Positions 48,705 to 57,736 of a stretch of 64,000 nucleotides of DNA are shown one piece after another. Positions within the stretch are counted from its first letter, which is position 1; each line of letters starts with the position of its first letter. The notes beneath the pieces are model-generated. The model ran no database searches and was not told the DNA's origin. It saw nothing but the letters and a program-made list of their open reading frames with translations. A program made the translations under genes and the position numbers. The DNA comes from Polyangia bacterium. Its GTDB lineage: Bacteria > Myxococcota_A > Polyangia > Nannocystales > Nannocystaceae. Location of the stretch: the NCBI GenBank assembly GCA_030430565.1, contig JAUIKS010000021.1, positions 1 to 64,000 on the forward strand, given 5' to 3'.

Positions 48705-51700
48705 TGTCAGAGGAGCAAGAGACGGGCGCGGGCGACGTGCTCGAGCAGAACATCGACAAGCTGATGCGGCGCGCCTCATCGGACACCTCGGACCGGCCGC
48801 GGCTCGACGACCTGGCGCGGGCGCGGATCTTGGGGGGCATCAAGCGCGAGCTCGCGACGCGGCGAGCGGAGCCGGCGAAGGAGCCGGCGAGCGCGGGCGC
48901 CACGGTGACGCGGCTCGGCGGTCGTCGTCGGCCGCTGGTGATCGTCTCGATCGCGCTGGCGGTCGCGGCCTGCGTCGCGCTGGTGTGGACGCAGTTTCGC
49001 CCGGCGGCGACGGGGCGTCAGGGCGGCGCGCCCGGGGACTCGATCGCGCTGCACCAGGCCGACGCCGCGGGCCTCGAGACGCGGACGGTCGACCTGGCCG
49101 ACGGTACACGCGTGATCCTGCGCCCGGGCGCGGCGATCGAGGAGCTGGGTCCGCGGCGGCTGCGGCTGGTCCGCGGCGACGCGCTGCTGGATGTCGCGAA
49201 GGCGCCGGAGCGGGCGCCCTTCGTGGTCGAGTCGGCGCACGGGCGCGCGGTGGTGCTGGGCACGCGCTTCGTCATGAGCGCGGCGGAGGATCGCGCGAGC
49301 GCGGCGGTGCTGCGGGGTCGCGTGCGCCTGGAGTCGGGCGGCGGCGGCCTGCTCTTGCGGGCAGGCGAGCACGGGCTGATCGAGCCGGAGGCGAGCCCGC
49401 GCAAGCTGCCGGCGACGCGGGTCAGCCACGAGGTCGAGTGGGCCCGCGAGGCCCTGGCGGCGACGGACGACGGGCCGGCGCCGATCCGGCGCGGCAACCT
49501 GCTCGCGCGCAACCCCAACTGGGGCGGCGATTGGCCGCTGCCGCTGCGCGCGATGAAGCTCGATATCTACATCGAGGATGGGGTCGCGCGCACGACCGTC
49601 GACCAGACCTTCTTCAACCCCTCGTACAGTCAGCTCGAGGGGGTCTACAGCTTCCCGCTGCCGCCGGAGGCGGCGCTCTCGCGGCTGGCGATGTACGTCG
49701 ACGGGAGGCTGATGGAGGGCGGCGTGATCGAGCGGCAGCGCGGCCGCGATGTCTACGAGTCGATCGTGCACCGGCGGCGCGACCCGGCGCTGCTCGAGTG
49801 GATGCAGGGCAACAACTTCCGCGTGCGCGTGTTCCCGCTGCCCGGTCGCACCGAGAAGCGCGTGCTGATGTCGTACACCCGGCGGCTCGACAACCTCTAC
49901 GGGGGCTACCGGGCGCGGGTGCCGATCCCGGCGCTGGACCAGCCTGTCGATCAGGTCACCTTCACGGTGCGCGTCGCCGACGGCGAGCGCTGGGAGCTGG
50001 GCTCGAGCAGTCATCACCTCGAGCTCTCCACGCTTGACGGCGCGCGCGTCGGCACCTGGTCGGCGGACGATGTGGAGCTCGGCCGTGACCTCGAGCTCGA
50101 GCTGCGCCCGCGCGCGAACGCGGCGGCGCGCCGGGCGAGCGCGACGCGGCGCGAGCTCGCGCCGAAGGACAAGGCGGGCGAGGGCGCGCTGTGGATGGTG
50201 CGAGCGCGACCGGAGCTGCCGCAGCGCAGCTCGGAGCGCGCGCCCCGTCGCTGGGTGGTGCTGCACGACACCAGCGCGTCTCGTGGCGCGAGCGAGCTGC
50301 GGGCGCAGCAGCGCCTGCTGCTGCGGCTGCTCGGCGAGCTCGACGAGCAGGACGAGTTCACCATCCTCGCGTTCGACCGCTCGCGGCGGCTGATGGGCGA
50401 GGGCTTCACGCGCGTGGATCAGGCCTCGGCGGAGGACGTGCGGCGGTTCCTCGAGCGCGAGAGCGCGGCGCGAGTCGGCGACACGGATCTGAGCGCCGCG
50501 ATCGAGCAGGCCTTGATGATGCTCGAGGGCGCGTCGCGCCCGGACGGCGCGGCGATGGAGCCCCACGTGCTCTACCTCGGCGACGGCATGCTGACGCCGG
50601 CGGGCGCGGGCGCGGAGGCGCGACGCGAGGAGCTCGCGGCGCTGCGCGAGCAGCTCGCCGGCAAGGCGAGCTTCGTCGCGGTCAGCGTCGGCGACCCGGT
50701 CGACGCGCCTGGGCTGCAGTCCCTGGCGGACGCGAGCGGCGGGCTGTACGTCGCGCTGCCGACGGGCGCGGACCTGGCTTGGAGCGCGCTGGAGCTGGTC
50801 GCGACGCTCAACACCTCGCGGGCGCTCGAGCTCACGGCGAGCCTGCTGGGCGCGGACGGGCAGCCGCTGGCGGGCGCCGAGCTGCTGCGCTCGCGGGCGT
50901 CGCTCTCGGACGGCGAGGAGCTGGTGGTGCTGGCGCGCGCGCCGAAGGACGCCGAGCCGCGCGCCGTGGAGCTCTCGGGCACGGTCGACGGCGCGCCGTG
51001 GTCGACGCGCCTCGAGCTCGCGCGGTCGGAGTCGGGCGGCGACGCCGGCTACCTGCCGCGCCTGTGGGCGCAGGCGCGGATCGACGCGCTGCTCGACCCT
51101 GCGCGAGAGGACATGTCCAAACTGGCTGGTGACGAGGAGGGCGACGCGGCCGAGCGCGCGCGCCGTGAGGTCACCGAGCTCGGCCTCGCGCACTTCCTCG
51201 TCACGCCCTACACCTCGCTCTTGGTGCTGGAGCGCGAGCAGCAGTACCGCCGCTTCGACGTCCACCGCCCGCCCGCCGACGCGTGGGCGCGCTACGACGC
51301 GCCGGCCGAGTGGACGCCGAAGCGCGCCGCGCAGCGCTGGGTCGAGTGGACGCCCGGGGAGCACGTCGTCCGCCGCCCCGCGCCGATCCTGCACTACCCG
51401 AGCGCGCCGCAGGCCTGGTACCAGTACCCCTACAGCGGCGCGTTCGGCCTCGGCGGTCTGGGGGTCGTCGGCGCGGGCTTCGGCGCGCGCGGGATCCCGA
51501 CTCGCTCGACCCGGTCCACCGGAGACGTGTTCGGCCTCGGCTTGGTGGGGACCGGTCGCGGCGGCGGCGGGGTCGGCGAGGGGGTCATCGGCCTCGACGT
51601 CACGGGCGCGAGCGCGGTCAGCGATGACCTCAACAGCGCGGTCTTCGCGGAGGATCAGACGATGGTCGCCGAGGCGGGGATCCCCTCGGGCTCCCACCAC

Positions 51701-54205
51701 GCCGACGTGTTCAAGCGCGCGGCGCCGCGGCAGCAGCAGCAGGCGCGCGCGGCGGGTGAGTCCGGCGCGTGGACGAGCGGGCTCATCGGGCCGATCGGCG
51801 GCGGCTTCGCCGTCAGCCGGGGCGGGCCTGTCCCCTCGGTCTCGTCGCTGACGCCGTGGCCGGTCGGCTACCTGTACGTCGGCGACCCGGCGCTCGACGA
51901 TCTCTCGGAGCTGGCGCCCGCGCTGTTCGAGGATGGCTTCGACATCGCGCGTGAGCGGCTGCTCGCGAGCCCGCTGCGCGAGGGCGCGGCCGGGACGATC
52001 GACGCGGGCGCGCGCGAGCTGTTGACCGCGGGGCGACGGCGCTCGATCGCCGCGCTGACCGTGCGCGCCGAGGACGGCGCGACGCTGACGCTCGACGGCC
52101 TCGGGGGCTTCGTCCGCAGTCGCCAGACCGCGCGGAAGATCGCCGAGCGGGTCCGCTACGACGGCGAGGAGCTTGTTGCGAGCTATCCCGAGCTGGGCCT
52201 CGCGGTGCGTCGTCACGTCGGCCCCACGGAGCCGGCGCTGCTCAGCGTGTGGGCGCCCTGGGTGCTGCCGCGCGCCGAGACGCTGACGCGCTGGTACGAC
52301 GTCTCGAGCCCCGCGCCGCGGGTGCTCCGCTTGACGCCGCGCGCTGGCGAGGGGCGCTGGATCGAGTTCGAACTCGACGCCGAGGATCGCGTGGTCGAGA
52401 CGCGTCGGCGCGCCGAGGACGGCGAGGTCACGCGCGCGCGCTTCGAGTACACGGGCGACGCGATCACCATCGTCGCCGGCGAGACCCGCGCGCGCTACAC
52501 GATCCTCCGAGACGGCGCCGACGCGCGCGCGCCCTCGGCCGCGGCGCTCGCGGACGCGAAGCGCTGGACCGTGGTCGAGCTGCCGATGCGCTCGGACGAG
52601 GCCTGGCAGCGCGCGCTGACGGAGCTGAGGCCGGGCGAGGAGGCCTGGCGTCACGCCCAGCGTCAGCGCCTGGCGACGCTCGCGGCGAGCCGTCACGCGC
52701 CGCATCTCGTCTGGCCGATCGTGCAGGCGCTGCGCGACGCCAACGAAGGCGAGACGACGCTCGGCGAGCTCGTCCTGGCGAGCCGGGCGCTGAGCGCCTC
52801 GCCGGCCGCGCTGCGCGGCGGCGCGTTGACCAAGAGCTTGCCCGAGGGTCATGTCGTACGTGACTACGTGGAGGCCTCGCTGAGCTACTGGAAGCGCTAC
52901 CGGGGGACCGCGTTCAAGGCCGTGGCCGCGGCCCACGCCGGCACCGGGATCGGCGAGCTCGCGGCCTACCGCGCGCTGATCGACCAGATCAACTACCGGC
53001 CGAGGAGCGCGCGCAGCCTCGCGGCGCTCGAGGAGTTCTTCGCCGCCTACCCCGAGAGCTCGGAGCTCGCGTACGCGGCGACCCACCGCCTCGCGCAGGT
53101 GCAGTCGTGGCGCTCGCCGAAGCGCGCGGTCGCGGCTTGGGAGGCGCTGTCGGAGGCGCGGCCCGAGTGGACCGTCGTCGCGCTGCGCTCGGCCGCCGAC
53201 GCCCTCCAGTCGCGCGGGAAGCACCAGGACGCGGTGGCGCTCTACGAGCGGATGCTGACGGCGGCGCGCGAGCGCGGGGATGCGGTCTGGATCGACTGGC
53301 GGACCAAGGGCGCGTTCACGCAGGCGCGCGGCGAGGCCGGCTGGCGGGTGCTGTGGACGCGGCTGCGCGCGGACGCGGTGGCGAGCAAAGATCCGGAGCG
53401 CGTCGCGTGGATGGTGCACGCGGCGCTGCAGGTCGGCGAGCACGACGAGGTGCACCGGCTGCTCGCGGCGATCGACGCCGACGCGCTCGCGCGGGGCTCG
53501 GCGCGCTCGCTGGTGACCGCGCTCGTCGGCTACAACCTCGCGCGCGAGGCGAGCCCGCTGCTGCGCGGGCAGCTGGAGCGCGCGCCGGATGATCTCGAGC
53601 TGCGCCTGCTCGCGGCCTCGGCCGCCGAGTCGCTCGGGCAGCTGGAGCAGGCGGCGGAGCACCTGTCGCGCTACCTCGAGCTGCGGGCCGAGGACGCGGT
53701 GACGCTCAGCGAGCTGCGGGGGATCTACACGCGCCTGTTCTCGCTGCACGAGCGCCTGGCGCAGGGCGTCGGGGTCGACGCCGCGGACCGAGAGCACCGC
53801 GACGCCGCGCTCGAGCTGGCCGCGCGCTGGCGGGCGGAGGATCCCGACAACGCCGACATCGACGAGCGCTGCGCGTCGCTGCTGTTCGCGCTCGGCGAGG
53901 CCGAGGAGGCGGGGCGCTACCTGGCGAGCGTGCAGGAGCGGCACCCCGGCGAGGGCTCGGCGCACGCCCGCGTCGCCGAGCTGCTGACCCGCGAGGCCCA
54001 GGACGCCGCAGCCGATGACGCCTGGCGCCGCGCGATCGCGGTCGAGCCGACCAACCCGACCTGGCGCCTGCGCCGGGCCCAGACCCTGCTCGCGCGCGGC
54101 GAGCAGGAGGCCGCGCGGGCCGAGCTCGACGCGATCGTCGGCGGGCGCTGGCAGGATCGCTTCGCCGGGATCGTCTCGCAGGCCCGCGCGCTGCGGCGGG
54201 GTTAG
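48704..54205 (+). CDS. Giant FecR-VIT-vWA-TPR membrane protein
   Basis: An 1833-residue protein fused from modules usually separate. Residues 1-70 are cytoplasmic (possible anti-sigma part); 77-96 a membrane helix; 115-235 a FecR-type domain (DLADGTRVILRPGAAIEEL, RLVRGDALLDVAKAPERAPFVVESAHGRAVVLGTRFVM); 265-395 a VIT domain (MKLDIYIEDGVARTTVDQTFFN, LEGVYSFPLPPEAALSRLAMYVDGRLMEGGV, NNFRVRVFPLPG, KRVLMSYTRRL). From about residue 515 a vWA domain with a DTSAS metal site near 521. About residues 900-1000 are low-complexity Gly/Ala/Ser. From about 1430 to 1830 are TPR repeats (LEEFFAAYPESSELAYAATHRLAQVQ and SARSLVTALVGYNLAREASPLLRGQLER). A strong AGGGAGG site precedes the ATG. The combination suggests a surface-strain or ligand sensor that controls the sigma factor. 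Confidence 0.85.
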   Translation: MSEEQETGAGDVLEQNIDKLMRRASSDTSDRPRLDDLARARILGGIKRELATRRAEPAKEPASAGATVTRLGGRRRPLVIVSIALAVAACVALVWTQFRPAATGRQGGAPGDSIALHQADAAGLETRTVDLADGTRVILRPGAAIEELGPRRLRLVRGDALLDVAKAPERAPFVVESAHGRAVVLGTRFVMSAAEDRASAAVLRGRVRLESGGGGLLLRAGEHGLIEPEASPRKLPATRVSHEVEWAREALAATDDGPAPIRRGNLLARNPNWGGDWPLPLRAMKLDIYIEDGVARTTVDQTFFNPSYSQLEGVYSFPLPPEAALSRLAMYVDGRLMEGGVIERQRGRDVYESIVHRRRDPALLEWMQGNNFRVRVFPLPGRTEKRVLMSYTRRLDNLYGGYRARVPIPALDQPVDQVTFTVRVADGERWELGSSSHHLELSTLDGARVGTWSADDVELGRDLELELRPRANAAARRASATRRELAPKDKAGEGALWMVRARPELPQRSSERAPRRWVVLHDTSASRGASELRAQQRLLLRLLGELDEQDEFTILAFDRSRRLMGEGFTRVDQASAEDVRRFLERESAARVGDTDLSAAIEQALMMLEGASRPDGAAMEPHVLYLGDGMLTPAGAGAEARREELAALREQLAGKASFVAVSVGDPVDAPGLQSLADASGGLYVALPTGADLAWSALELVATLNTSRALELTASLLGADGQPLAGAELLRSRASLSDGEELVVLARAPKDAEPRAVELSGTVDGAPWSTRLELARSESGGDAGYLPRLWAQARIDALLDPAREDMSKLAGDEEGDAAERARREVTELGLAHFLVTPYTSLLVLEREQQYRRFDVHRPPADAWARYDAPAEWTPKRAAQRWVEWTPGEHVVRRPAPILHYPSAPQAWYQYPYSGAFGLGGLGVVGAGFGARGIPTRSTRSTGDVFGLGLVGTGRGGGGVGEGVIGLDVTGASAVSDDLNSAVFAEDQTMVAEAGIPSGSHHADVFKRAAPRQQQQARAAGESGAWTSGLIGPIGGGFAVSRGGPVPSVSSLTPWPVGYLYVGDPALDDLSELAPALFEDGFDIARERLLASPLREGAAGTIDAGARELLTAGRRRSIAALTVRAEDGATLTLDGLGGFVRSRQTARKIAERVRYDGEELVASYPELGLAVRRHVGPTEPALLSVWAPWVLPRAETLTRWYDVSSPAPRVLRLTPRAGEGRWIEFELDAEDRVVETRRRAEDGEVTRARFEYTGDAITIVAGETRARYTILRDGADARAPSAAALADAKRWTVVELPMRSDEAWQRALTELRPGEEAWRHAQRQRLATLAASRHAPHLVWPIVQALRDANEGETTLGELVLASRALSASPAALRGGALTKSLPEGHVVRDYVEASLSYWKRYRGTAFKAVAAAHAGTGIGELAAYRALIDQINYRPRSARSLAALEEFFAAYPESSELAYAATHRLAQVQSWRSPKRAVAAWEALSEARPEWTVVALRSAADALQSRGKHQDAVALYERMLTAARERGDAVWIDWRTKGAFTQARGEAGWRVLWTRLRADAVASKDPERVAWMVHAALQVGEHDEVHRLLAAIDADALARGSARSLVTALVGYNLAREASPLLRGQLERAPDDLELRLLAASAAESLGQLEQAAEHLSRYLELRAEDAVTLSELRGIYTRLFSLHERLAQGVGVDAADREHRDAALELAARWRAEDPDNADIDERCASLLFALGEAEEAGRYLASVQERHPGEGSAHARVAELLTREAQDAAADDAWRRAIAVEPTNPTWRLRRAQTLLARGEQEAARAELDAIVGGRWQDRFAGIVSQARALRRG

Positions 54206-54421
54206 CCCGGCGCGTCGCGCCTCCGTCGAACGGCCAGGTGGTTCGCGTCTCGCTCGCACCCGAGGGCGCGCGCGAGCCGAATCACCGGCTCGACGCGTCG
54301 TCGCGGGCGCTTATCCCGTCCGGCCCGCTCGCTCGACCGGGGGAGCGACGTGGCTCATCGCGCGACTCCTATCAGAGGCCGGCCGCGCGAACTCGAGGCG
54401 GCGGCCTCGCTGCCCGAAGGG

Positions 54422-55198
54422 TCATGCCGTGAACAGCAGCGAGCAGCAGGTGAGCCCGCCCTCCGCCTTCGCCAGCTCGTCGGCGGGGAGGTCCGCGCAG
54501 CGCAGCCCGCGGGCGACCAGCCGCGCGCGGGTCTTTTCGAAGGCGCGCGGGACCACCACGAGCTCGTCGAGCCGCAGGGTGTTGGCGGCGAAGGGCTCGC
54601 TCGGGTCGACCTCGAGGAGCTCGACCTCCGGCGAGACGCCGAGCGCGCGGCGGTCGATCCACGCCGGGTTGATCAGCAGGGCGCGCGGGCCCACGGCGGT
54701 GACGGCTGTCTTAAGGTGCAGGCACCCGCGGACCTCGACCGCGCGCACGGTGTAGCCGTGGGGCGCGAGCGCGGCCCGCAGCTGCGCGACGCCGGCGTCG
54801 TTGGTCCGCGGCGTGCGACCGACGAGGACCTCGCGCCCGAAGCGGAGCACGTCGCCGCCGTCGAGGGTGCCGGGCGCCTCGATCCGCGCGAGCGTGGCGC
54901 GGAAGCGGCCGAGCACGTGGGCGATGGGCGCGAGCTCGCGCCGTCGCGAGGCGGCACCGGGGCGGGTGATCACCGCGAGCTCGTCGACGACGACGGCCGC
55001 GTCCTCGACGAACACCGAGTCGGGCGCCTCGGGGTCGGCGGGCAGCTCGATCACGGTGCGACCCCGATCGCGCAGCAGCGCGACGTAGGCGGCGTGCTGC
55101 TCACGGGCGCGCGTGAGCTCGATCGGCGCGCGCGCGAGATGGGTGAGCTCGCAGCGCGCGATCGCGGGGCTGACTTCGCGGGTGATGGCGAATTGCAT
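54422..55198 (-). CDS. ddaH: Dimethylargininase (DDAH)
   Basis: A 258-residue hydrolase of the pentein superfamily that converts N-methylated arginines to citrulline and methylamines. Family landmarks in order are SVFVEDAAVV (Glu65, Asp66), APGTLDGGDVL (residues 108-118), GCLHLKTAV with catalytic His161, and GGLTCCSLL with catalytic Cys251 near the C-terminus. The length is close to the bacterial norm. The gene converges with the VIT-vWA gene across 216 bases of sequence with nothing recognisable. An ATG within a GC-rich leader is used; a TATCGT element ends eleven bases before it. Confidence 0.92.
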   Translation of the reverse strand: MQFAITREVSPAIARCELTHLARAPIELTRAREQHAAYVALLRDRGRTVIELPADPEAPDSVFVEDAAVVVDELAVITRPGAASRRRELAPIAHVLGRFRATLARIEAPGTLDGGDVLRFGREVLVGRTPRTNDAGVAQLRAALAPHGYTVRAVEVRGCLHLKTAVTAVGPRALLINPAWIDRRALGVSPEVELLEVDPSEPFAANTLRLDELVVVPRAFEKTRARLVARGLRCADLPADELAKAEGGLTCCSLLFTA

Positions 55199-55331
55199 GA
55201 TCCGCGCGGACGATAGCGTACGCGCTCGCGACGTGAACTCGCGGTGGAGGCGCAAAAGGCTGTGATACCGGGGGATCCGCGAAAAAACGCGAATTTCCGC
55301 GCGCGCTGGCGCGCGTGGGAATTCGGAGCGA

Positions 55332-55337
55332 TACAAT
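55332..55337 (+). promoter_or_regulatory. TACAAT -10 element, leaderless-type
   Basis: Ends eight bases before the ATG of the FHA/AAA+ regulator gene. Confidence 0.6.
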
Positions 55338-55345
55338 CGGGCCGA

Positions 55346-56806
55346 ATGAGCTCGGAAGAACGAGGACCGCTCGAGACGACGCTCGTCGAGGCCCCTGAGA
55401 CGGACTCGATGCTCTACTCGTTGACGCCCGAGGGGTCGTCGCTCGTGCTGGTGCTCGTGTGGTCGCGCGAGGAGCCAGAGCGGCTCGGGGAGGTCATCAC
55501 GCTCCCGCGGCGGGCGCGGGGCAAGAGCTTCGTGATCGGGCGGACCGCGGAGCGCGGTGACGACGGCTCGACGCCGCTGATGCTCTCGCGCCTGCGGCCC
55601 TCCGAGCGCCAGGTGACGGGGCCGTTTCGGGCGTCCCGCGTGTCGCGGCGACAGCTGGCGCTGCGGGTCGAGGACGACGACTCGATCCAGATCGAGAACG
55701 TCGGGCGCGGGCACCTGCGCGTCAACGGCCACCAGCTCAGCAAGGCGACCGTGCGCGCGGGCGATCTGATCGAGGCCGAGCGCCGCTTCATCCTGCTGTG
55801 CACGCATCGCCCCAACTCGTGGCCGCAGCACGACGCGATCGTCAGCTCCTTCCCCTACGGCTCCACCGACACCCACGGGATGGTCGGCGAGAGCCCGGCG
55901 CTGTGGGAGCTGCGCGAGCGCCTCGAGTTCGTCGCCACGCGCGACGGTCACGTGCTGATCCACGGACCCAGCGGCAGCGGCAAGGAGCTCGTCGCCCACG
56001 CCGTGCACGGGCGCTCGGGGCGGTCCGAGGCCGGCATCGTCTCGCGCAACGCCGCGACGATCCCCGAGACGCTGGTCGACGCCGAGCTGTTCGGCAACAT
56101 GAAGAACTACCCGAACCCGGGCATGCCCGTGCGCGTCGGCCTGCTCGGCGAGGCCGACGGCTCCTCGCTGTTCCTCGACGAGATCGGCGAGCTGCCCCAC
56201 GCGATGCAGGCGCACCTGCTGCGCGTGCTCGACAGCGGCGAGTACCAGCGGCTCGGCGAGGCCCGCACGCGGCGCTCCGACTTCCGGCTGATCGCCGCGA
56301 CCAACCGCGACCCGGCCACGCTCAAACATGATTTTTTGGCCAGGTTTACGCTGCGCGTCGCGGTCACGGGGCTCGGCTCGCGGCGCGAGGACATCGTGCT
56401 GGTCGCGCGCCATCTGCTGCGCGGGATCTCGAGGTCTGACGCGGCGATGACCGAGCGCTTCTTCCGCGGCGACGAGCCGCGGCTCAGCCCCGAGCTGGTC
56501 TACGGGCTGCTGTGGCACCCCTTCACGACGCACGTCCGCGAGCTCAACGAGATCCTGTGGCGCTCGCTCGCCACCAGCCCCGGGCAGTACCTGCAGCCGC
56601 CGCCTGGCTTTCAGGTCAGGGCGCCGCCGCGGCCGGTGGTCGAGCGGCCCTACACCGACCCGAACACGCTCACGCGCGAGCGCGTGATGACGGTGCTCGA
56701 GCGCTGCGAGGGCGTGAAGGAGCGAGCGTGGCGCGAGCTCGGGCTGCGCAACCGCTTCCAGCTCAATCGCCTCTTGAAGAAGTTCTCGGACATGACGGAG
56801 ACCTGA
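55346..56806 (+). CDS. FHA-AAA+ regulator lacking the GAFTGA loop
   Basis: A 486-residue protein. Residues 60-150 are an FHA phosphothreonine-binding domain (SFVIGRTAER, VSRRQLALRV, LRVNGHQL). Residues 180-430 are an enhancer-binding-protein type AAA+ domain: Walker A GPSGSGKE at 207-214, ETLVDAELFG, Walker B LFLDEIGELPHAMQ at 275-288, VLDSGEYQRLGE, IAATNRD, and GLGSRREDI. The loop that contacts sigma-54 (GAFTGA, expected after ELFG) is replaced by NMKNYPNPGMPVR (251-263). The C-terminus is a Fis-like helix-turn-helix (RVMTVLERCEGVKERAWRELGL, RNRFQLNRLLKKF). Without GAFTGA it probably cannot activate sigma-54 in the standard way. Confidence 0.85.
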   Translation: MSSEERGPLETTLVEAPETDSMLYSLTPEGSSLVLVLVWSREEPERLGEVITLPRRARGKSFVIGRTAERGDDGSTPLMLSRLRPSERQVTGPFRASRVSRRQLALRVEDDDSIQIENVGRGHLRVNGHQLSKATVRAGDLIEAERRFILLCTHRPNSWPQHDAIVSSFPYGSTDTHGMVGESPALWELRERLEFVATRDGHVLIHGPSGSGKELVAHAVHGRSGRSEAGIVSRNAATIPETLVDAELFGNMKNYPNPGMPVRVGLLGEADGSSLFLDEIGELPHAMQAHLLRVLDSGEYQRLGEARTRRSDFRLIAATNRDPATLKHDFLARFTLRVAVTGLGSRREDIVLVARHLLRGISRSDAAMTERFFRGDEPRLSPELVYGLLWHPFTTHVRELNEILWRSLATSPGQYLQPPPGFQVRAPPRPVVERPYTDPNTLTRERVMTVLERCEGVKERAWRELGLRNRFQLNRLLKKFSDMTET

Positions 56807-56899
56807 GCGTCTCGAGGTCGTCCGGGGAGTCGCGGCGGGAGCTCGTCGAGCGCGTCATCCTGATCGGCCGTCGTCGCCCCCGCGCGCGCGCTCCTGTTC

Positions 56900-56905
56900 T
56901 ATAGT
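56900..56905 (+). promoter_or_regulatory. TATAGT -10 element, leaderless-type
   Basis: Ends six bases before the GTG of the membrane-anchored protein gene; no ribosome binding site. Confidence 0.55.
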
Positions 56906-56911
56906 TCGCGC

Positions 56912-57736
56912 GTGATCGCGCACGACTACCCCGCCGCGCACAGCATGGACACCGAGTGGTTCGCGATCGACGAGCGCGGTCGCGTCGCGCGGTTTGACAC
57001 CGGGGAGGACGGCGCGCTCCCGGTGGCGGCCGCGGTGGGATTGAGTCCGGGTGATGCCTCGTTTGACGAGCTCGAGCTCGACACGGCGCGCGCGCTCCGG
57101 ATCATGGCGGACGTCGAGCCGCTCGGAGAGCAGGCCCTTCGCCCGTCACACGGGCGTACGCTGGTCGCGCTCGAGGCGGACGCGGACGCGGGCGCGCTAG
57201 ACGCCTGGCCCGAGGGTTTTGAGCTGCGCTATCGGCCAGGTAACGCGCCGCGCCTGCTGCTCAGCCGCGAGCCGCTGACCCGCGAGCGCGTGGTCGAGCT
57301 GCGCGCGGTCCCGGGCGTGCGCTGGACGATGTCGGCGGACGACATCATCGACCTGTGCGAGGGGCGCGAGCACGATGACGGGCTGTATCAATTCACGCGC
57401 GAGCACGGCGATGATCCCGGGCGCTACACCTGCGCGCGCAGGCCCGCGTCGCCGATGCGGCTCGAGGAGATCGGCGAGCCGGCCCGCGGCGCGATCGCGA
57501 CGCTGCGCCTCCCCGTGGACTTCTCGAGCGGCGAGCCCGTGCATCTCGCGGATCACATGGGCGAGGGCGAGGTCGAGACCTGGGGCGACCTCCCGCTGCG
57601 CTACAGCGAGTCGTACGATGAGCGATCGCGCCAGGGCGCGGCCCAGCTCGAGGCGCGGCGACGCGGCGCTCGCTGGACGCTGCTCGCGATCCTGACGCTG
57701 CTGGCCGCGCTCGCGCTGCTCGCGAGGTTCGCGTGA
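56912..57736 (+). CDS. Tail-anchored protein, unknown
   Basis: A 274-residue protein. No N-terminal signal; a single hydrophobic segment at the C-terminus (WTLLAILTLLAALALLARF) preceded by a basic stretch makes it a tail-anchored membrane protein with a large cytoplasmic part. The body contains two related-looking charged segments (ELELDTARALRIMADVEPLG, LSREPLTRERVVELRAVPG, WTMSADDIIDLCEG) and strands, but no family is recognised. Its stop codon overlaps the start of the radical SAM gene (GTGA), so the two are cotranscribed and probably work together. GTG start placed by TATAGT six bases before. Confidence 0.6.
   Translation: MIAHDYPAAHSMDTEWFAIDERGRVARFDTGEDGALPVAAAVGLSPGDASFDELELDTARALRIMADVEPLGEQALRPSHGRTLVALEADADAGALDAWPEGFELRYRPGNAPRLLLSREPLTRERVVELRAVPGVRWTMSADDIIDLCEGREHDDGLYQFTREHGDDPGRYTCARRPASPMRLEEIGEPARGAIATLRLPVDFSSGEPVHLADHMGEGEVETWGDLPLRYSESYDERSRQGAAQLEARRRGARWTLLAILTLLAALALLARFA

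Noticed and set aside
48776..54259. Very long minus-strand open frame antisense to the FecR-VIT-vWA gene
   Set aside because: High GC makes antisense frames open by chance; the product has no domain and is Arg/Ala-rich low complexity, whereas the plus-strand frame has clear domains.
54206..54421. Small gene between the vWA giant and the dimethylargininase gene
   Set aside because: Short open frames in this gap have no ribosome binding site, no leaderless-type element and no recognisable sequence pattern.
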